This document shows, one piece after another, positions 34,405-42,136 of a stretch of DNA of 64,000 nucleotides. The notes under the pieces are model-generated. The model did no database searches and was not told the origin of the DNA. It saw only the letters and a list, made by a program, of their open reading frames with translations. Location of the stretch: assembly GCF_004343585.1 (NCBI RefSeq), contig NZ_SLYW01000001.1, positions 1,178,001 through 1,242,000 on the forward strand, read 5' to 3'. Position 1 is the first letter of the stretch. Every line of letters starts with the position of its first letter. The position numbers and the translations under genes were made by a program. This DNA is from Neorhizobium sp. JUb45 (GTDB lineage Bacteria > Pseudomonadota > Alphaproteobacteria > Rhizobiales > Rhizobiaceae).

Positions 34405-35604
34405 ATGGGGAAGTTTGAAAAAGGTCAGTACGTCCGCAGAACCAAGGGCAGTTCGCTGCACACTGCTGCTGGGATCCATGAGGCCGGTTTTGTCGGTCAG
34501 GTTTCTGCAGTCGAGATTTCGACCTGCGGCGCAGAGCTGCTCTTCACGAACGGCCAGCGCGGCATCGCCGACAAGTATGAGCCGTGGGTGCCAAAGGTCG
34601 GTGATCGGGTGACCACCAATATGACCACACGCGTCAATATCGAGCGGCATTGGAACCATCATTTCCGACGTTCCGAAGGCGATATCATCAATGGTGCACT
34701 TGTTGTGACCAGTGTTTCGGAAAAAAACACCGGCAGCAATATCGGCCTTAGCAACAAGGAAGGCCGCAGCTTCTTCTTCATGCCCGAATCGACACTGCGA
34801 CCTGCCGATCCGGCTCCCGCCGCCCTCACCATCGAAGCCGGCAAGTTCTACAAGACGCGCGATGGCCGGAAGGTCGGGCCGATTGTGAAGGCGCAATGGG
34901 GCTACGGACCAGATTGGCTGTGGTCGGTTGAGCATCCGTTCGTCGCCTCCTGCGGCAAGGCGTGGCGCGCAGATGGCACCTTCTCGACAGTAGCTGGCCG
35001 CTCGGATGAGGCTGACCTCGTTGCCGAATGGGTCGACGAGCCGGCCAGCAATGACAACGGCGGCATCGCCAGTCTGATTGGCAAGTCCGTCACGGTTCAG
35101 ATCACGAAGCCGAAGTTCGAAGTCGGCGATCGCGTGAATAAAACGGACTGGCAGAGTTACAGCCCGAAGGGATATCTCGTGACACAAATCACGTCGGACA
35201 GGCTTTGGCTGGATCCCGGCAATGGGATGGCGCCGGTCAGCTACAAACTGCCGGATGAGGAATTCTGGTTAGTTACAACGAAGCCTGCCACCACCCCCGC
35301 CATCGTCGCCCTCATCGAAAACGGCCAGCCTAAGCCGTCGTCCACCCCGCACGTCCATGCCGACGAAGCCAAGGCTGGCAAGGAAGCGGCCCGTCTTGCC
35401 GGTGTCTACAAGGGCAAGGAGTTCGGCGTCTTCGTCCTGACCTCGAGTGCCCAGCAGGCCGCGCCGGTCTACAAGCACGAATGGCAGCGCCTGGCTGCCA
35501 ATGGCAACAAGATCGGCGCCATCAAGGAACTGCGGGCCGCCAACGACCTGACGCTCAAGGGCGCCAAGGATGCCGTCGAGCACTGGCTCGCAACGGCCGC
35601 CTAA
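34405..35604 (+). CDS. early protein with bL12 C-terminal-like end
   Basis: A 399-residue protein of mostly beta, SH3/KOW-like repeated segments (for example KVGDRVTTN, FEVGDRVNKTD). The last 37 residues (NKIGAIKELRAANDLTLKGA then KDAVEHW) closely resemble the C-terminal domain of ribosomal protein bL12, which recruits translation factors (consensus K-VIK-VRE-TGLGLKEAKDLVE). SNDN is at residues 215-218 in a linker. Role unknown; binding to host translation factors is a testable guess. Confidence 0.65.
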   Translation: MGKFEKGQYVRRTKGSSLHTAAGIHEAGFVGQVSAVEISTCGAELLFTNGQRGIADKYEPWVPKVGDRVTTNMTTRVNIERHWNHHFRRSEGDIINGALVVTSVSEKNTGSNIGLSNKEGRSFFFMPESTLRPADPAPAALTIEAGKFYKTRDGRKVGPIVKAQWGYGPDWLWSVEHPFVASCGKAWRADGTFSTVAGRSDEADLVAEWVDEPASNDNGGIASLIGKSVTVQITKPKFEVGDRVNKTDWQSYSPKGYLVTQITSDRLWLDPGNGMAPVSYKLPDEEFWLVTTKPATTPAIVALIENGQPKPSSTPHVHADEAKAGKEAARLAGVYKGKEFGVFVLTSSAQQAAPVYKHEWQRLAANGNKIGAIKELRAANDLTLKGAKDAVEHWLATAA

Positions 35605-35668
35605 CCACTCCACCACCATCACCACAGCACGGCCGTGCGGCTAACCACCGCACGGCGAGAGGAGACCT

Positions 35669-35872
35669 ATGTCCAGACATCGCTCGACGACCAATCCCTA
35701 CGCGACCAGCCTGACCCGAACCGGCAAGCTGGATATGACCAACCGCAAGCCGTACCGTACGGCTGCCCAGCAGGCCGACGCCCGCTCGACGGCTGTGAAG
35801 GTGAACGGCACTTTCGTGTCGAACGCACCGGTCAGCTACCACCGCTCGCCGAAAAAGCAGGTGGCCGCATGA
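35669..35872 (+). CDS. small basic hypothetical protein
   Basis: A 67-residue, arginine- and threonine-rich protein without a recognised domain. GAGAGGAGACCT precedes the ATG and its stop overlaps the next start (ATGA). Confidence 0.55.
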   Translation: MSRHRSTTNPYATSLTRTGKLDMTNRKPYRTAAQQADARSTAVKVNGTFVSNAPVSYHRSPKKQVAA

Positions 35873-36111
35873 GCAACGTTTTCAGCAAGCTCGCCGCGCG
35901 CGAATACGTCAACGACACCAAGCTCGGTCTGCCATCGACCGACCGCGCGCACTTCGACCGCCGCAAGCACCTGATGTCCGTCCTTGCCGGTGGCAAAGGC
36001 TGGCGCGTCCCGTCCAAGGAACCGGCTCGTCGCGCTGATGGCACCACGCGAGGCGAACGCAAGCGCGCGCTGCGCGAGCGCACTTTCGCTCATCTCCGGG
36101 TGGCAGCATGA
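35869..36111 (+). CDS. small basic hypothetical protein
   Basis: An 80-residue basic protein (HFDRRKHLMSVLAGGKGWRV, RGERKRALRERTF). Coupled by ATGA on both sides, so it is translated as part of a tight string with the genes before and after it. No family recognised; the charge suggests nucleic-acid contact. Confidence 0.6.
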   Translation: MSNVFSKLAAREYVNDTKLGLPSTDRAHFDRRKHLMSVLAGGKGWRVPSKEPARRADGTTRGERKRALRERTFAHLRVAA

Positions 36112-36287
36112 CCAAGTCACCTTGGGGCGGTCCGCCCGTCACCGGCACGCCGCTCGATTACGTGCCGATCAGCGCGCCGCTCGGGGCCGGCATCGACATC
36201 CCTGACCGACCTTCGCGTCTCGTAGGCTACTACCTCGTCTTCGGCGCCCTGATCATCGGCGTCCTGCTCGGTGCGGTGCTGGTCTGA
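36108..36287 (+). CDS. small single-span membrane protein 1
   Basis: A 59-residue protein with a Pro/Gly-rich N-terminal half and one C-terminal membrane helix (YYLVFGALIIGVLLGAVLV). Starts in the previous stop (ATGA) and ends in TGATG with the next gene. Confidence 0.65.
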   Translation: MTKSPWGGPPVTGTPLDYVPISAPLGAGIDIPDRPSRLVGYYLVFGALIIGVLLGAVLV

Positions 36288-36367
36288 TGGGATCGCCGTT
36301 TAGCTGGATGCCCACCATCATGATTGTCGGCATCTTCGTGCTGTCGATCTGGCTTTTCGGAGGCTGA
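36287..36367 (+). CDS. micro membrane protein 2 (26 residues)
   Basis: ATG 36287 shares its A with the previous stop. The 26 residues are essentially a membrane helix (MIVGIFVLSIWLFGG). Coupling and the absence of any gap support translation, but its size makes the call tentative. Confidence 0.45.
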   Translation: MGSPFSWMPTIMIVGIFVLSIWLFGG

Positions 36368-36368
36368 A

Positions 36369-36482
36369 ATGGCGGCACTCGCAATCATCGGAGGAGGCGT
36401 CATCGCCTTCTTCCTGGCCTTGGGCGTGGCCACCTACTTCGCCCCGAAATCTACCACCACCACAAAGAGGAGACAGAAATAA
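36369..36482 (+). CDS. micro membrane protein 3 (37 residues)
   Basis: A 37-residue protein: one membrane helix (LAIIGGGVIAFFLALGVATYF) and a basic tail (TTTTKRRQK). The tail codons are at the same time the leader and ribosome site (ACCACCACAAAGAGGAGA) of the SPFH gene, whose ATG overlaps this stop (TAATG). Confidence 0.5.
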   Translation: MAALAIIGGGVIAFFLALGVATYFAPKSTTTTKRRQK

Positions 36483-37333
36483 TGGGTCGCATTTTTGCAG
36501 GCATCCTTGGCTTTTTCGTATTCATCGCCGCGTCGAGCGTTGTGTTCGGCAGCTGGTACACGATCGACGAGGGCGAACGCGGTGTCCTAACCCGCAACGG
36601 CGCAGTCGTAGGAACGGCCACACCTGGCCTCGGATTCAAGATGCCGATCATGGACGGTGTCGAGAAGATCACTGTGCGAACGGAGATCATCCAATTCGAC
36701 AAGCTCGGCGCCTACAGCCGTGACCAGCAGTCGGCCGAGATGCGGGTGTCGGTGAACTACCGAATCCTGCCGGACGCCGTGAAGGACGTTTACTCGAACT
36801 ACGGCTCTGCTGACGGTATCGCTGCCCGCCTTATCCAGCCGCGCATCTTCGAAACCCTGAAGACAGTATTTGGCCAATTCACCGCTGTGTCTGCCATTCA
36901 GGAGCGCGAGAAACTGAACACAATGGTGCGTGACGCCATCGCCAAGTCCGTCGGCGGCCCGATTGTCATCGAAGGTGTCCAGATCGAAAACATCGATTTC
37001 TCCGATGCCTACGAGGCCAGCATCGAGCAGCGCATGCTTGCCGAGGTCGAGGTGCAGAAGCTCCGCCAGAACGCCGAGCGCGAGAAAGTGCAGGGCGAAA
37101 TCACGGTGACGCAGGCCAACGCAAAGGCCGACGCTGTTCGAGCTGCTGCATCAGCTGAGGCTGAAGCCATCCGGATCCGAGGTGAAGCTGAAGCATCCGC
37201 CATCAAGTCTCGCGGCGCGGCCCTCCGTGACAATCCCGGCCTTGTCGACCTGACGGCAGTCGAAAAGTGGAAGGGCGACCTGCCATCCACGATGGTACCG
37301 GGCTCCGCTCTGCCGTTCGTCGGCATCAAGTAA
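36482..37333 (+). CDS. SPFH/band-7 (prohibitin-like) membrane protein
   Basis: A 283-residue protein with an N-terminal membrane anchor (about 5-25), an SPFH/band-7 domain (about 28-190: GERGVLTRNGAVV, PGLGFKMPIMDGVEKI) and an Ala/Glu-rich coiled coil (about 195-255). Such proteins oligomerise into cage-like membrane microdomains and often bind FtsH-type proteases. Phage copies are rare enough to be notable. It is the last of a tight string with three tiny membrane proteins. Confidence 0.85.
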   Translation: MGRIFAGILGFFVFIAASSVVFGSWYTIDEGERGVLTRNGAVVGTATPGLGFKMPIMDGVEKITVRTEIIQFDKLGAYSRDQQSAEMRVSVNYRILPDAVKDVYSNYGSADGIAARLIQPRIFETLKTVFGQFTAVSAIQEREKLNTMVRDAIAKSVGGPIVIEGVQIENIDFSDAYEASIEQRMLAEVEVQKLRQNAEREKVQGEITVTQANAKADAVRAAASAEAEAIRIRGEAEASAIKSRGAALRDNPGLVDLTAVEKWKGDLPSTMVPGSALPFVGIK

Positions 37334-37390
37334 CCACCACTGCGGCTGGCCACCACCAGCCGCAACCATTCCCACCACAGAGGAGAAACC

Positions 37391-38164
37391 ATGGCTATTT
37401 CCCTTGGTAGCTTGAACAGCACCAGAAACAATAAGCCTCCGATCGGCGTCATCTATGGCGTCCACGGCGTCGGCAAGACCGCATTGGCGGCCGAGTTTCC
37501 CGATCCGTACTACCTCCCCACCATGGGCGAGGAGCCGCCGGACGACATCGATATGCCGTCGCCGGGCACCGCTGAGAGCCTTGAAGACATCCTCGATGTC
37601 ATTGGCTGGCTTCTCACCGAGGAGCACGACCGAAAGACCTTCATCCTCGACAGCGTTGATGGCGCCGAGAGCCTGGTCTGGAAAGCGACTTGCGCGCGCC
37701 TTGGCCTCAACAGCATCGAGGATGCGGGTTTCGGTAAGGGTTATGTCGAGGCGGACACCGAGTGGCGCGAGCTTCTCGCCGGTCTGCAGGCGCTGCGAGA
37801 CGCAGGCATCGCCGTCGTGCTCATTGCTCACACTGAGATCACGCGGTTCGACAGCCCGACCAGCGATCCGTTCTCGCGCTACGGCATCAAACTCCACAAG
37901 CGCGCTTCGGCGCTCGTGCAGGAATGCGCCCAGTTCGTCGGCTTCATCAACTACCGCCATACGCTGAAAGAGAAGGAGGTCGGCTTCAACAAGAAGGTCT
38001 CGCACGCCGAAGGCAGTGGCGAGCGTCAGATCCACCTCGAGGAGCGTCCCGGCTTTCTCGCCAAGTCGCGGTACGGCACGCCGGCAGCCATCACTTTCAA
38101 GAAGGGCAAGGGCTGGGAGGAGCTGGCCAAATACATGCCTGAGCCGCTCGGGAAGGCCGCCTGA
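37391..38164 (+). CDS. Sak4-like phage RecA-fold ATPase
   Basis: A 257-residue P-loop protein of the AAA_24/Sak4 type: Walker A GVHGVGKTALA (about residues 24-34), Walker B TFILDSVDG, and a VVLIAHTE motif. Sak4 proteins act with a single-strand DNA-binding protein in phage recombination, matching the DUF669 gene a few hundred bases on. ACCACAGAGGAGAAACC precedes the ATG; the next small gene starts in its stop. Confidence 0.85.
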   Translation: MAISLGSLNSTRNNKPPIGVIYGVHGVGKTALAAEFPDPYYLPTMGEEPPDDIDMPSPGTAESLEDILDVIGWLLTEEHDRKTFILDSVDGAESLVWKATCARLGLNSIEDAGFGKGYVEADTEWRELLAGLQALRDAGIAVVLIAHTEITRFDSPTSDPFSRYGIKLHKRASALVQECAQFVGFINYRHTLKEKEVGFNKKVSHAEGSGERQIHLEERPGFLAKSRYGTPAAITFKKGKGWEELAKYMPEPLGKAA

Positions 38165-38307
38165 TGTTCAGCGGTGGCAACTGGTTCGCCTGGTTCCCGG
38201 TACTTGTCCGCACATCTCGCGGCAAGCGTTGGGCCTGGCTTGAGAACGTCTGGCGCGAACGCGTCGTCAGCCAACACGGCAGCGGTCCATACCGCTACTA
38301 CGCCTAA
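38164..38307 (+). CDS. small Trp/Arg-rich protein (47 residues)
   Basis: A 47-residue protein, rich in tryptophan (NWFAWF, RWAWLENVW) and ending in PYRYYA. It starts at the stop of the Sak4 gene (TGATG) and is followed by a normal leader and gene. Unknown function; moderate support from coupling and composition. Confidence 0.5.
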   Translation: MFSGGNWFAWFPVLVRTSRGKRWAWLENVWRERVVSQHGSGPYRYYA

Positions 38308-38328
38308 CCACACAGAGGAGATATTGCG

Positions 38329-38544
38329 ATGGCAATTTTCAAGTCGGATTCGCTCGACGGCATCCTGAACACCTTCAACAAAACGATCACGCGCCTCGAT
38401 GCCTTCTCGGCTAAGCGCCAGCAGGATGCCGACGCAGCGGCCACCCTCATCAAGCAGAAGCAGGACGAACAGAAGGCAGCTCTCGACGACGTCACCAAGT
38501 CGGCCGCCGTTCGCTCGAAGATCAGTGACCTGATCGCCGCCTAA
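38329..38544 (+). CDS. small coiled-coil protein
   Basis: A 71-residue, fully helical protein (FNKTITRLDAFSAKRQQDAD and an AATLIKQKQDEQKAALDDV stretch) with no cysteine or Gly. ACCACACAGAGGAGA precedes its ATG. It could be a helper of the neighbouring recombination proteins; no family recognised. Confidence 0.65.
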   Translation: MAIFKSDSLDGILNTFNKTITRLDAFSAKRQQDADAAATLIKQKQDEQKAALDDVTKSAAVRSKISDLIAA

Positions 38545-38580
38545 CCACCGCCTACCAGACACCACACAAGGAGACCACGC

Positions 38581-39168
38581 ATGGCCAAGATTGGCGTAAG
38601 AGTTGAAGCCACCGAAGAGAACACGCAGCAGCGCGATTTCTCGAACCTTCCAAACGGCGACTATCAGCTGGAAATCAGCGCCTCCGAGATCAAGGAGAAG
38701 AACGAGAACACCCGCGACCACAGCATCAACCTCAGCGTGACGATTGACGTCCTCGCGCCGGAGGAGCTCAAAGGCCGCAAGATTTTCTCGAACTACAACC
38801 TGCAGCATCCGAATTCGCAGGTGCAGGAAATCGGACAGCGTCAGTTTGCCTGCCTCCTTCGCTCGCTCGGCATGCAGGACGCGCCGGAGGATTCCGACGA
38901 GTTGCACTTCATCTCGTTCTTCGCCCGTATCGGCATGGGTAAGGACAGCAAGGAAAAGAACGCCGACGGCTCGCCGAAGTACGCCGCGCGCAACGAGTTG
39001 AAGAAATACTTCTATCCGGATGAAGGCAACTTGCCGGAGCCGAAGGTGGACGCCGGTCCCGTCGCGGCAAACGACAATCGTCGCGCGCCTGCCGCATCCA
39101 ACGACAATCGTCAGCCGCCGCAGGCCGACGCCAAGCCGGCCGCCCGTCGTCCTTGGGGCAACAAGTAA
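38581..39168 (+). CDS. DUF669 family protein (phage single-strand DNA-binding type)
   Basis: A 195-residue DUF669-like protein. The N-terminal 145 residues hold the family pattern (PNGDYQLEISASEIKEKN, GRKIFSNYNLQHPN, VQEIGQRQFACLLRSLG). The tail is disordered and carries ANDN (163-166) and SNDN (173-176). DUF669 proteins occur with Sak4 in phage recombination modules and probably bind single-stranded DNA. Confidence 0.8.
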   Translation: MAKIGVRVEATEENTQQRDFSNLPNGDYQLEISASEIKEKNENTRDHSINLSVTIDVLAPEELKGRKIFSNYNLQHPNSQVQEIGQRQFACLLRSLGMQDAPEDSDELHFISFFARIGMGKDSKEKNADGSPKYAARNELKKYFYPDEGNLPEPKVDAGPVAANDNRRAPAASNDNRQPPQADAKPAARRPWGNK

Positions 39169-39270
39169 CCACCGAATAGCGGGTCGCGACCAACGGCCCG
39201 CTACCGACACAGATGACCCGCCGCGCGGCTCACCACCGTGCGGCAATCACCACATCCAGAGGAGACCACC

Positions 39271-40329
39271 ATGCAGCTGAAAACCAGCCGCACCGAGCTC
39301 GCGCGCGTCGTTGGCGCCGTTGGCAAGGTCATCGAATCCAGAACAACCATCCCAATCTTGTCCAATATCCTGCTAGAAGCCGAGGGCGACCGCCTTCGCC
39401 TTACCGGCACGGATCTCGACATCCAAGCGACGGCCAGCGCTGAGGCTACCATCGCCGAACCTGGCCGTGTCACGGTCAGCGCCAAGTTGCTCGGCGATAT
39501 CGTCCGTAAGGCCGGCGCTGATGACATTTCGCTCGATCTGAAGGATGGTCGTCTGACCGTCAAGTCGGGACGATCGCGCTTTACGCTCGAAACTTTGCCG
39601 GCATCGGACTATCCGGATCTCGCGGTCGGCACGTACTCTGCCGAATTCGAGATCGACCTCGCTGCGCTGTTCGCACCTGTGTCGTTCGCGATCTCGACAG
39701 AGGAGACCCGCTATTACCTGAACGGTGCGTTCTTCCACAGTGAGGAGGGCGCGCGCTCAGTAGCCGTGGCAACTGACGGGCATCGCCTCGCGCGCAACCG
39801 CGGCCCCGAACTGCCCGCTTTCGCCGGGATCATTGTTCCTCGAAAAACAGTCGGCTTGCTGCCGAAGGGTTCGGCTAAGGTATCGGTCTCAGACACGAAG
39901 ATCCGCATCGAATCGGCAGGATTCTTGATGGTCTCGAAACTGATCGACGGCACGTTCCCCGACTATCGCCGCGTCATCCCTCAGAACAACGACAAGACCA
40001 TCGTGGTGGATCGTGATGAAATGATGCGGGCATCTGACCGCGTCGTCACTGTCAGCAGCGAGCGTGGCCGAGCTGTAAAGCTTAGCGTTGCGCCAGGTTC
40101 GATCGCTCTTGCCGCACGCTCTGACGCAGGCGCCGCAGAGGACGAGGTAGCAGCTGAATATAGCGGCGAGCCTTTCGTCATCGGCTTCAACAGCCAGTAC
40201 GTTCGTGACCTGTTCAATGTGCTGCCCGCCGGACCAGTCACAATCAACGCTGCCGACGGCGGCTCACCTGCGATCATCACCGGTGGGCTTGATGGCTGGG
40301 ACGGCGTCTTGATGCCCATGCGCGTCTGA
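39271..40329 (+). CDS. dnaN: phage-encoded DNA polymerase III beta clamp
   Basis: A 352-residue sliding clamp with the typical start (TSRTELARVVGAVGKVIESR, TTIPILSN), three repeated clamp domains and the C-terminal VLMPMRV (host clamps end in -MPMR-). It probably replaces or competes with the host clamp on phage replication forks. It is a little shorter than chromosomal DnaN (about 370). ATCCAGAGGAGACCACC precedes the ATG. Confidence 0.92.
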   Translation: MQLKTSRTELARVVGAVGKVIESRTTIPILSNILLEAEGDRLRLTGTDLDIQATASAEATIAEPGRVTVSAKLLGDIVRKAGADDISLDLKDGRLTVKSGRSRFTLETLPASDYPDLAVGTYSAEFEIDLAALFAPVSFAISTEETRYYLNGAFFHSEEGARSVAVATDGHRLARNRGPELPAFAGIIVPRKTVGLLPKGSAKVSVSDTKIRIESAGFLMVSKLIDGTFPDYRRVIPQNNDKTIVVDRDEMMRASDRVVTVSSERGRAVKLSVAPGSIALAARSDAGAAEDEVAAEYSGEPFVIGFNSQYVRDLFNVLPAGPVTINAADGGSPAIITGGLDGWDGVLMPMRV

Positions 40330-40643
40330 TGGCAACCATCGAGCAGGAAGGCGGGCTGTGGCGGCCCGCCAACGCAACTGAAGGCCATAATTTCGAGAAT
40401 AACTGGTGTCGTCACTGCGCGAATCGCGATGGCGCTGGGGATTGGGAAGATGAGTTTGGCAGTCACGTCGATGGCTCATGTCCGATCGCCGAAGCGATGT
40501 TCTGGTCGCCCCAGTTTCAGCCGGACGAACTCGTGATTCGACATGGCCAGCCTTGGTGCTTGGCATTTCGGCAGGATCCGAAGGTGCCAGCGCGGTGCCT
40601 TTTCACGGAGGAGATGCCGTTTGGCCCCACTACCCAAATCTGA
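40329..40643 (+). CDS. hypothetical Cys/Trp-rich protein
   Basis: A 104-residue protein starting in the dnaN stop (TGATGG). It has CRHCANRDGAG and a later cysteine in GSCPIAEAMFW, perhaps a zinc site. Its 3' end contains the GGAGGAG used by the next gene, which starts before this one ends. Confidence 0.6.
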   Translation: MATIEQEGGLWRPANATEGHNFENNWCRHCANRDGAGDWEDEFGSHVDGSCPIAEAMFWSPQFQPDELVIRHGQPWCLAFRQDPKVPARCLFTEEMPFGPTTQI

Positions 40644-41556
40644 ATCCAGCACAGTTCGCGCCATATACGCCGCCTATGAGGCTGCCGCGAGCTCGTGGGA
40701 CAGCCTCGGCATTTCGGTTGGCGAGGCAAACGCACCTTGCGATCGACAGCTTTGGTATGCGTTTCGCTGGGCATCGCCGCTGGAAAAGCACCACGGCCGC
40801 CAGCTGCGCCTTTTCGCCACTGGTAACATCGAGGAAGACAGGCTCGTGGCCGACCTCGAAGCGATCGGCGTGGACGTCTATGGCCAGCAGGATCGGATTC
40901 GTCTGGTTGGAAGCCATGTCCGTGGCAAGTGCGACGGCAAGGCCATGGGGATAGTCGAAGCGCCGAAGACCGAGCACTTGCTGGAGTTCAAGTCGAGCAA
41001 CACGAAGGGCATGAAGCTAATCGTAAAGGAAGGCTGCGAGAAAGCGAAACCGCTCCACTACGGCCAGTGTCAGCTGGGTATGCACGCTTTCGGCCTGTCA
41101 CGATGCCTGTATCTCGTCAGCTGCAAGGATGACGATACGCTCTATGCCGAGCGCCTAGTCTACGATCCAGAGTTTTGCATGCGGCTGCTGGCACGCCTTG
41201 AGCGGATCATCAACGCGCCTGAGCCGCCGTCACGCATCAGCGAAGACCCAGAGTGGTTCGAATGCTTGTTTTGCAAGCACAAGCCAGTCTGCAAGCAGTC
41301 GGCGTGGCCACGCGTGACCTGCCGATCATGTATCCACTCGACGCCTGAGATGGGCGGCGATGGCCACTGGTCATGCGCTCGGTGGGCAAAGCCGATCTCG
41401 TTCGATGAACAAAAAGAGGGATGCCCTACGCACCTCACCATTCCAGCCTTAGTGCCGGGAGAGCAGATCGACGTCGACGAAGAGGCCGAGACCATCACCT
41501 ATCGCCTTACCAACGGCGATCTTTGGACTGACGGCGCCACCAACGCCGCAGCCTGA
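40621..41556 (+). CDS. PD-(D/E)XK (RecB/Cas4-like) nuclease
   Basis: About 311 residues from a TTG at 40621 that follows GGAGGAG. The nuclease core shows GKCDGKAMGI...LLEFKSSN, the D...ExK residues of the PD-(D/E)XK fold. The C-terminal half has CLFCKHKPVC and CRSC/C groups, likely a metal or Fe-S cluster as in Cas4/AddB-type nucleases. It probably acts as the exonuclease of the recombination module. The start is uncertain. Confidence 0.75.
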   Translation: MAPLPKSESSTVRAIYAAYEAAASSWDSLGISVGEANAPCDRQLWYAFRWASPLEKHHGRQLRLFATGNIEEDRLVADLEAIGVDVYGQQDRIRLVGSHVRGKCDGKAMGIVEAPKTEHLLEFKSSNTKGMKLIVKEGCEKAKPLHYGQCQLGMHAFGLSRCLYLVSCKDDDTLYAERLVYDPEFCMRLLARLERIINAPEPPSRISEDPEWFECLFCKHKPVCKQSAWPRVTCRSCIHSTPEMGGDGHWSCARWAKPISFDEQKEGCPTHLTIPALVPGEQIDVDEEAETITYRLTNGDLWTDGATNAAA

Positions 41557-41578
41557 CACCACCACAGAGGAGACCACC

Positions 41579-42136
41579 ATGACCCCGGCGAACGATAACC
41601 GCCCTACACCAAAAAGGCCGGCCGGCTTCGACGCCGCGCTCGAATCCTACCTGCCTTCGCTCCGGAAGCAGGCAAACTATATGGCCGGCACACGTGAGGA
41701 CGGCGAAGTCCTCCTGCATGAGACCGTCCTGCGGATGCTCCGCTGCGCCGATAACTGCCGCGTGGAGACGTTCAAAACCTGGGCGCAGTACAAGCTGCTC
41801 AACACCCACAGTGGCATGAGGGCGGCAGCCCGCAGCCAGTGCCGGTTCGCGCCGACGACGTCACTTACTCCTGCCAACGATAACGACCCGGACGAATTCG
41901 CTCGCACGATCTCCCAGATGCGGACGGCTGCGACGCAGGAAGCGGATGCTGACTTTGCGGATGCGCTCCGGGTTCTCGGCACCATCAAGGACGGTGACTT
42001 GCTTCTCCGTCGCGCGATGGGTTTTGAGCTCAAGGTCATCGGCGACGAGCTCGGCGTGAGCAAGGAGCGCGTCCGCCAGCGTGAAGAGGCCGCAAGAACG
42101 GCGTTCTGCGCAGCGATGCAGCGGAGTGTCGCCTGA
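41579..42136 (+). CDS. sigma-factor-like HTH protein
   Basis: A 185-residue protein. The N-terminal half resembles a sigma region-2-like helical bundle (AALESYLPSLRKQANYM) and the C-terminal part is a region-4-like helix-turn-helix (GFELKVIGDELGVSKERVRQ). ANDN occurs at residues 4-7 and 99-102. It may be a phage sigma or antitermination-type factor for late genes. Its stop overlaps the next start (TGATGG). Confidence 0.6.
   Translation: MTPANDNRPTPKRPAGFDAALESYLPSLRKQANYMAGTREDGEVLLHETVLRMLRCADNCRVETFKTWAQYKLLNTHSGMRAAARSQCRFAPTTSLTPANDNDPDEFARTISQMRTAATQEADADFADALRVLGTIKDGDLLLRRAMGFELKVIGDELGVSKERVRQREEAARTAFCAAMQRSVA

Noticed and set aside
38026..39246. 406-codon open frame opposite the Sak4/DUF669 genes
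   Set aside because: The rightward genes have leaders, couplings and domains; this frame has none.
36501..41600. Possible CRISPR-associated Cas4 and a CRISPR system
   Set aside because: The PD-(D/E)XK protein at 40621 is Cas4-like in motifs only; no repeat-spacer array or other cas gene exists in the window.
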